From assembly GCA_013331375.1 (NCBI GenBank), contig DUGO01000095.1:4078-21158 (forward strand): 17,081 nucleotides of DNA. The letters run 5' to 3'. Shown piece by piece: positions 13,224 to 17,081 of this stretch. Under the pieces are notes generated by a model. That model made no database searches and was not told where the DNA came from. It was given only the letters and a program-made list of their open reading frames with translations. The position numbers were made by a program, and so were the translations under genes. The DNA comes from Candidatus Methanoperedentaceae archaeon. Lineage in GTDB: Archaea; Halobacteriota; Methanosarcinia; Methanosarcinales; Methanoperedenaceae. Each line of letters opens with the position of its first letter. Within the stretch, counting starts at the first letter, position 1.

Positions 13224-14185
13224 AGTTCTCATACTATCCCGGATGCACGCTGCACGGCTCTGCTTCCGAATACGATATCTCGACAAGGGCGGTGTGCAGG
13301 GCGCTCGGCATCGAGCTTGTGGAGATAGAGGACTGGAACTGCTGCGGCGCGCTTGAGGGCAGCTCAAACAAGGCACTCTCAACTGCGCTATCGGCGCGAA
13401 ACATAGTGATAGCCAGCAAAACCAGCCTGCAGCTTGTGATGCCATGCAGCATTTGCTCGCATAACCTTGCAAGGGCTGATGTGTCTATCAGGGAGGATAG
13501 CCGGCTTCGCCAGTCAGTCGAACAGGCGCTCGGCACGTCATATACAGGTGTGAGGATGAAGCACCTCCTGGACGTCATGGTCAACGAGTTCGGTCTTGAG
13601 AACCTCAAGGGCAGGGTCACAAGACCGCTAACAGGCATCAAGGCAGCGCCCTACTACGGCTGCCTGCTTGTGAGACCGTCAAAGATATGCAGGTTCGACA
13701 ACCCCAAGAACCCTGTAACCATGGACAACCTCATCCGCGCACTCGGCGCAGATAGCCCTCAGTTCCGGCACAAGGTCAAGTGCTGCGGCGGAAGCCTGCT
13801 CATGGGGAAGGAGGACATAGCCCACAATCTATCGCTCAATATATTGTCCGAGGCAAAAGCAGCAGGCGCAGACTGCCTTGTAGCAGCATGTCCCATGTGC
13901 CACACAATGCTTGACGGGCAGCAGGGAATGATAGAGAAGCACCATGACGTGAAGCTCGACATGCCCGTCGTGTATTTCACGCAGCTCATTGGCATCGCCC
14001 TGGGGCTTGGCGAAAAGGAGCTGGGGCTCGACAGGAACATGGTATCGGCATCCAGGCTTTTGGATTCGATATGCAAGAAACAGCAGGATGAAAAAATGCA
14101 GGAAAAGCGGGAAAAGCAGGACACGGGGAATACTGACGGGGACATGGGGCATCCGGGCGGGCATGCGGGAGGGATGGGCAAATGA
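13220..14185 (+). CDS. hdrB: Heterodisulfide reductase subunit B with a Gly/His/Met-rich C-terminal tail
   Basis: The catalytic disulfide-reducing subunit, 321 residues. CCG domain 1 has C9, C41-C42 and C76/C79. CCG domain 2 has C148, C188-C189 and C224/C227. All ten cluster ligands for two non-cubane [4Fe-4S] clusters are kept, so catalysis is expected. The core ends near residue 285, as in other HdrB proteins. About 36 further residues form a charged Lys/Gln/Glu run, then a low-complexity Asp/Gly/His/Met tail, which is unusual and might bind metal or be disordered. It overlaps hdrC upstream and the hdrA ATG downstream (ATGA). Confidence 0.93.
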   Translation: MKFSYYPGCTLHGSASEYDISTRAVCRALGIELVEIEDWNCCGALEGSSNKALSTALSARNIVIASKTSLQLVMPCSICSHNLARADVSIREDSRLRQSVEQALGTSYTGVRMKHLLDVMVNEFGLENLKGRVTRPLTGIKAAPYYGCLLVRPSKICRFDNPKNPVTMDNLIRALGADSPQFRHKVKCCGGSLLMGKEDIAHNLSLNILSEAKAAGADCLVAACPMCHTMLDGQQGMIEKHHDVKLDMPVVYFTQLIGIALGLGEKELGLDRNMVSASRLLDSICKKQQDEKMQEKREKQDTGNTDGDMGHPGGHAGGMGK

Positions 14186-17081
14186 AGGGCTCGGTTGCTG
14201 TCATAGGCGGGGGCGTTGCAGGCATACAGGCATCGCTCGACCTTGCAGAGAGCGGCTTTAAGGTATACCTTATAGAGTCGCGACCAAGCATTGGAGGCGT
14301 GATGTCGCAGCTTGACAAGACCTTCCCGACTAACGACTGCGCGATGTGCATCCTGTCACCCAAGCTTGTTGAGGCTGGCAGGCACCCCAACATCGAATTG
14401 CTATCATACACTGATGCGCTGTCTGTAAGCGGGAGCGCAGGTGATTTCAGGGTAAAGATAAAGAAAAAGGCACGGTATGTGGATGCTGCAAAGTGCACGG
14501 GCTGCGGCACGTGCACGGAGAAATGCCCGGTGAAAGTGCCTGATGAGTATAACGCAGGCACGAGCAAGCGCAAGTGCATTTACATACCGTTCCCGCAGGC
14601 GATACCCAGGGTGGCGACCATAGACAGCACGCGATGCCTGTACCTCACCAAAGGTAAGTGCGGCAACTGCATGAAGGTGTGCGGTCCGGGCGCGGTTGAT
14701 TATACCCAGAAGGATGCAGAGGAGGAACTGTCAGTCGGGGCAGTCATACTCGCGAGCGGATTCGCGCCCTTCGATCCGAAGGAGCTTTCCCAGTACATGC
14801 CTGAGCATCCCAACGTTATAACAGCCCTGCAGTTCGAGCGCCTGCTCTCAGCAAGCGGACCCACGCAGGGGCATATCGAAAGACCGTCCGACAAGAAGAA
14901 ACCGCAGCGTATAGCGTTCATCCAGTGCATCGGCTCGCGCGACCCGCATCACGGGAGAAACCACTGCTCCTCGGTCTGCTGCATGTACGCCACAAAAGAA
15001 TCCATCATAGCAAAGGAGCATGAGCCCAATCTTGATATTACCATCTTCAACATAGACGTCCGCGCATACGGCAAGGGTTTCGAGGAATTCTACCGCCGGG
15101 CGAGCGACGAGTACGGCATCCACTATGTGAACTCCCGCCCTCCTGAGGTGCATGCCGATGCCAACAATAATTTATCTCTCAGATACGAGGATTTCAAGTC
15201 CGGGGATGTGAAGACCTCGGGCTTTGACATGATAGTGCTATCCATTGGTCTTGACCCTGCTCCTGCCACAACAAGGCTTGCGGCAGCCTCAGGCATTGCG
15301 ACAAACGAGCTCGGGTTCATCGCCACATCGCTTGAGAGACCGCTTGAGACAAGCGTGCCCGGTATTTACGTATGCGGCGTCGCGCAGGGACCCAAGGACA
15401 TACCGGATACTGTGGCGCAGGCTTCCGCCGCGGCGTCAAAGGCGGCGTCCCTGCTAGCGAGCGAGCGGGGCAAGCTCGTGTCAGAGAAGACATACCCGCC
15501 CGAGAAGCCAGTAGCAGGAGAACCAAGGGTGGGCGTGTTCGTGTGCCACTGCGGTATCAACATCGGCAGCGTTGTTGACGTGCCGAAGGTAGTGGAGTAT
15601 GCAAAGACCCTGCCCGGCGTTGTCCATGCGCATGAGATGATGTATGCCTGCTCGTCCGACTCACAGGTCGCGATAAAGGACGCGATTGAAAAGCAGGCTC
15701 TGAACAGGGTGGTTGTTGCATCCTGCACACCCAGGACGCATGAGCCCCTGTTCCAGAACACGCTGCGTGAGGCAGGACTTAACCCGTTCCTGTTCGAGCT
15801 TGCCAATATCAGGGAGCACTGCTCATGGGTGCACATGAAGGAAAAGGAGAAGGCGACTGAAAAGGCAAAGGGCATTGTCAGGATGGCGGCTGCAAAGGCT
15901 GCGCTGTACCTGCCGCTCTACAGGCAGAAAGTGCCTCTCGTGAACACCGCGCTCGTGCTCGGCGGCGGCGCGGCTGGCATGACCACAGCGCTTGAGATCG
16001 CGGACAAGGGCTTTGATGTCACGCTCATCGAGAAAGAGGCAGAGCTCGGCGGCATGCTGCGCTATCTCGGCACGCTCCATGACGGGAAGAAGGCAAAAGA
16101 CGTACTTTCAAGGCTCGTGGGGCTTGTCAGGAGCACGCCCGGCATCAAAGTGCTTACAGAGGCGAAGCTCACGAAGGTGGACGGCTACCTCGGCAACTTC
16201 AGGGGCAAGATCACTGCGAAGGGTGCGGAGCAGGACATCACATTCGGTGCTGCGGTCGTTGCCACGGGCGCAGGCGTGCTTGAGGCGCCGGAAAACTCTG
16301 GAACCGCTGTCTTAACCCAGATGCAGCTTGAAAAAATGATCGCAGGGAACAGCGTGAGGGCAAGCGATGTCGTGATGATACAGTGCGCGGGCGCAAGGGA
16401 AAAGGGCAGGGAATACTGCGCAAGGACGTGCTGTGTCGAGGCTGTGAAGAACGCGATTACGCTGAAGCAGGCGGGCGCGAACGTCTATGTGCTGCACAGG
16501 GATATGAGGACGTTCGGCGTGTGGGAAGAGCTGTACAGGAAAGCGAGAGAGCTCGGCGTCATTTTTATTCGGTATGACAAAAAGCCGCAGATAAGTGAAG
16601 GTCACGTTACGGTGTTCGATGAGCAGTTGAACGATGAAATAGAAATATACTCAGACCTCGTGGTGCTATCCACACCCATGATACCAGGCAGGGACAGCGA
16701 GGAGATAAGCCAGCTGTTCAAGGTGCCTCTTGACAGGTACAAGTTCTTCCTTGAGGCGCATGTGAAACTCCGACCTGTGGATTTCGCCACAGATGGCATT
16801 TTCCTTTGCGGTACAGCAAGGGCGCCGGCTGATGTTACAGAGAGCATAAATCAGGGCTATGCTGCGGCATCAAGGGCTTCTGTACCTCTTATGAAGGGGT
16901 ATGTGCAGGCTGAAGCCATCACAGCGGTCGTTGACGAGGCAAAATGCATAGGATGCGGCTACTGCGTCTCTGTGTGTCCTTACCGCGCTGCTTCGATGAA
17001 TGAGAAGACTATTGTTGCGGAGGAAATCCCGTATATCACGAAGAAGTCGTACATCAACCCTGCATTATGCAAGGGATGCGG
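14182..17081 (+). CDS. hdrA: Tandem HdrA-HdrA fusion, flavin subunit of heterodisulfide reductase, 3' end outside the window
   Basis: At least 966 residues; ordinary HdrA has about 650. Module 1 (1-430): FAD loop GGGVAG (9-14), an inserted ferredoxin domain (C105/C108/C111/C115 and C152/C160/C163/C167), HdrA-type cluster cysteines C249, C262, C266-C267 with K272, and the C-terminal FAD segment YVCGVAQGPKDIPD (397-410). Module 2 (about 447 on): the canonical HdrA N-terminal domain (C455/C457, C490, C515, C547), FAD loop GGGAAG (594-599), cluster cysteines C735, C746, C750-C751 with K756, no inserted ferredoxin, then the C-terminal ferredoxin pair starting C922/C925/C928/C932 and cut at C963/C966. 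HdrA houses the bifurcating FAD. Two FAD modules in one chain suggest a covalent pseudodimer. The ATG overlaps the hdrB TGA. The electron-input partner is not visible. Confidence 0.92.
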   Translation, partial: MKGSVAVIGGGVAGIQASLDLAESGFKVYLIESRPSIGGVMSQLDKTFPTNDCAMCILSPKLVEAGRHPNIELLSYTDALSVSGSAGDFRVKIKKKARYVDAAKCTGCGTCTEKCPVKVPDEYNAGTSKRKCIYIPFPQAIPRVATIDSTRCLYLTKGKCGNCMKVCGPGAVDYTQKDAEEELSVGAVILASGFAPFDPKELSQYMPEHPNVITALQFERLLSASGPTQGHIERPSDKKKPQRIAFIQCIGSRDPHHGRNHCSSVCCMYATKESIIAKEHEPNLDITIFNIDVRAYGKGFEEFYRRASDEYGIHYVNSRPPEVHADANNNLSLRYEDFKSGDVKTSGFDMIVLSIGLDPAPATTRLAAASGIATNELGFIATSLERPLETSVPGIYVCGVAQGPKDIPDTVAQASAAASKAASLLASERGKLVSEKTYPPEKPVAGEPRVGVFVCHCGINIGSVVDVPKVVEYAKTLPGVVHAHEMMYACSSDSQVAIKDAIEKQALNRVVVASCTPRTHEPLFQNTLREAGLNPFLFELANIREHCSWVHMKEKEKATEKAKGIVRMAAAKAALYLPLYRQKVPLVNTALVLGGGAAGMTTALEIADKGFDVTLIEKEAELGGMLRYLGTLHDGKKAKDVLSRLVGLVRSTPGIKVLTEAKLTKVDGYLGNFRGKITAKGAEQDITFGAAVVATGAGVLEAPENSGTAVLTQMQLEKMIAGNSVRASDVVMIQCAGAREKGREYCARTCCVEAVKNAITLKQAGANVYVLHRDMRTFGVWEELYRKARELGVIFIRYDKKPQISEGHVTVFDEQLNDEIEIYSDLVVLSTPMIPGRDSEEISQLFKVPLDRYKFFLEAHVKLRPVDFATDGIFLCGTARAPADVTESINQGYAAASRASVPLMKGYVQAEAITAVVDEAKCIGCGYCVSVCPYRAASMNEKTIVAEEIPYITKKSYINPALCKGC

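Overview
The window is archaeal. It carries an Orc1/Cdc6 initiator, the PolD small subunit DP1, fibrillarin, archaemetzincin, a Ser/His-type signal peptidase and a UPF0146 protein. Many start codons sit about 25-35 nt after TATA-like boxes. Heterodisulfide reductase (Hdr) genes, a DUF1699 protein, a c-type cytochrome and sites matching the MsvR box point to the methanogen/ANME branch of Halobacteriota, such as a Methanosarcinales or Methanoperedenaceae relative. That placement is inference; no marker here fixes the genus.

Layout. (1) 1-738, minus: a c-type cytochrome with two visible CxxCH sites, cut by the window edge. It is divergent from a small lipoprotein gene (916-1455). (2) 1456-1723: an 11-bp hairpin with a G-rich loop, then two abutting 18-bp MsvR-like operators and TATA boxes ahead of a DUF1699 gene. 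(3) 2002-6777, minus: UPF0146 > flpA > pheA > six-TM membrane protein > trpB2 (frameshifted near its 3' end) > HemK2/Mtq2-type methyltransferase, mostly with stop/start overlaps. (4) 6788-7722, plus: amzA and a RimI-type acetyltransferase. (5) 7723-8166: a 444-nt non-coding stretch with four origin-recognition-box (ORB) repeats, three on the plus strand and one inverted, flanking a more AT-rich core. This is a replication origin directly before orc1/cdc6. (6) 8167-11491: cdc6, a convergent signal peptidase gene, and the DP1 gene. (7) 11566-17081, plus: an Hdr operon made of a 15-codon upstream ORF ending in an in-frame UAG, an HdrC-HdrB fusion (HdrD-like), HdrC, HdrB, and a very long HdrA that runs off the window.

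How they work together. The origin, initiator and polymerase subunit form a replication neighbourhood. The Hdr operon should encode a soluble flavin-based electron-bifurcating or confurcating complex: HdrB and the HdrD-like protein hold CCG (non-cubane cluster) domains, HdrC and the HdrD-like N-terminus carry [4Fe-4S] wires, and HdrA carries FAD. This HdrA is a tandem fusion whose two FAD modules have complementary sets of Fe-S domains.

The most interesting points are: (a) the ORB origin, with an extra 9-bp element before two of its boxes; (b) a perfect TTCGTA-N4-TACGAA palindrome at the Hdr promoter and two related tandem copies before the DUF1699 gene, suggesting a shared redox regulon; (c) the in-frame UAG between a well-placed ATG and the first HdrD-like codon; (d) the double-FAD HdrA; (e) the trpB2 frameshift.
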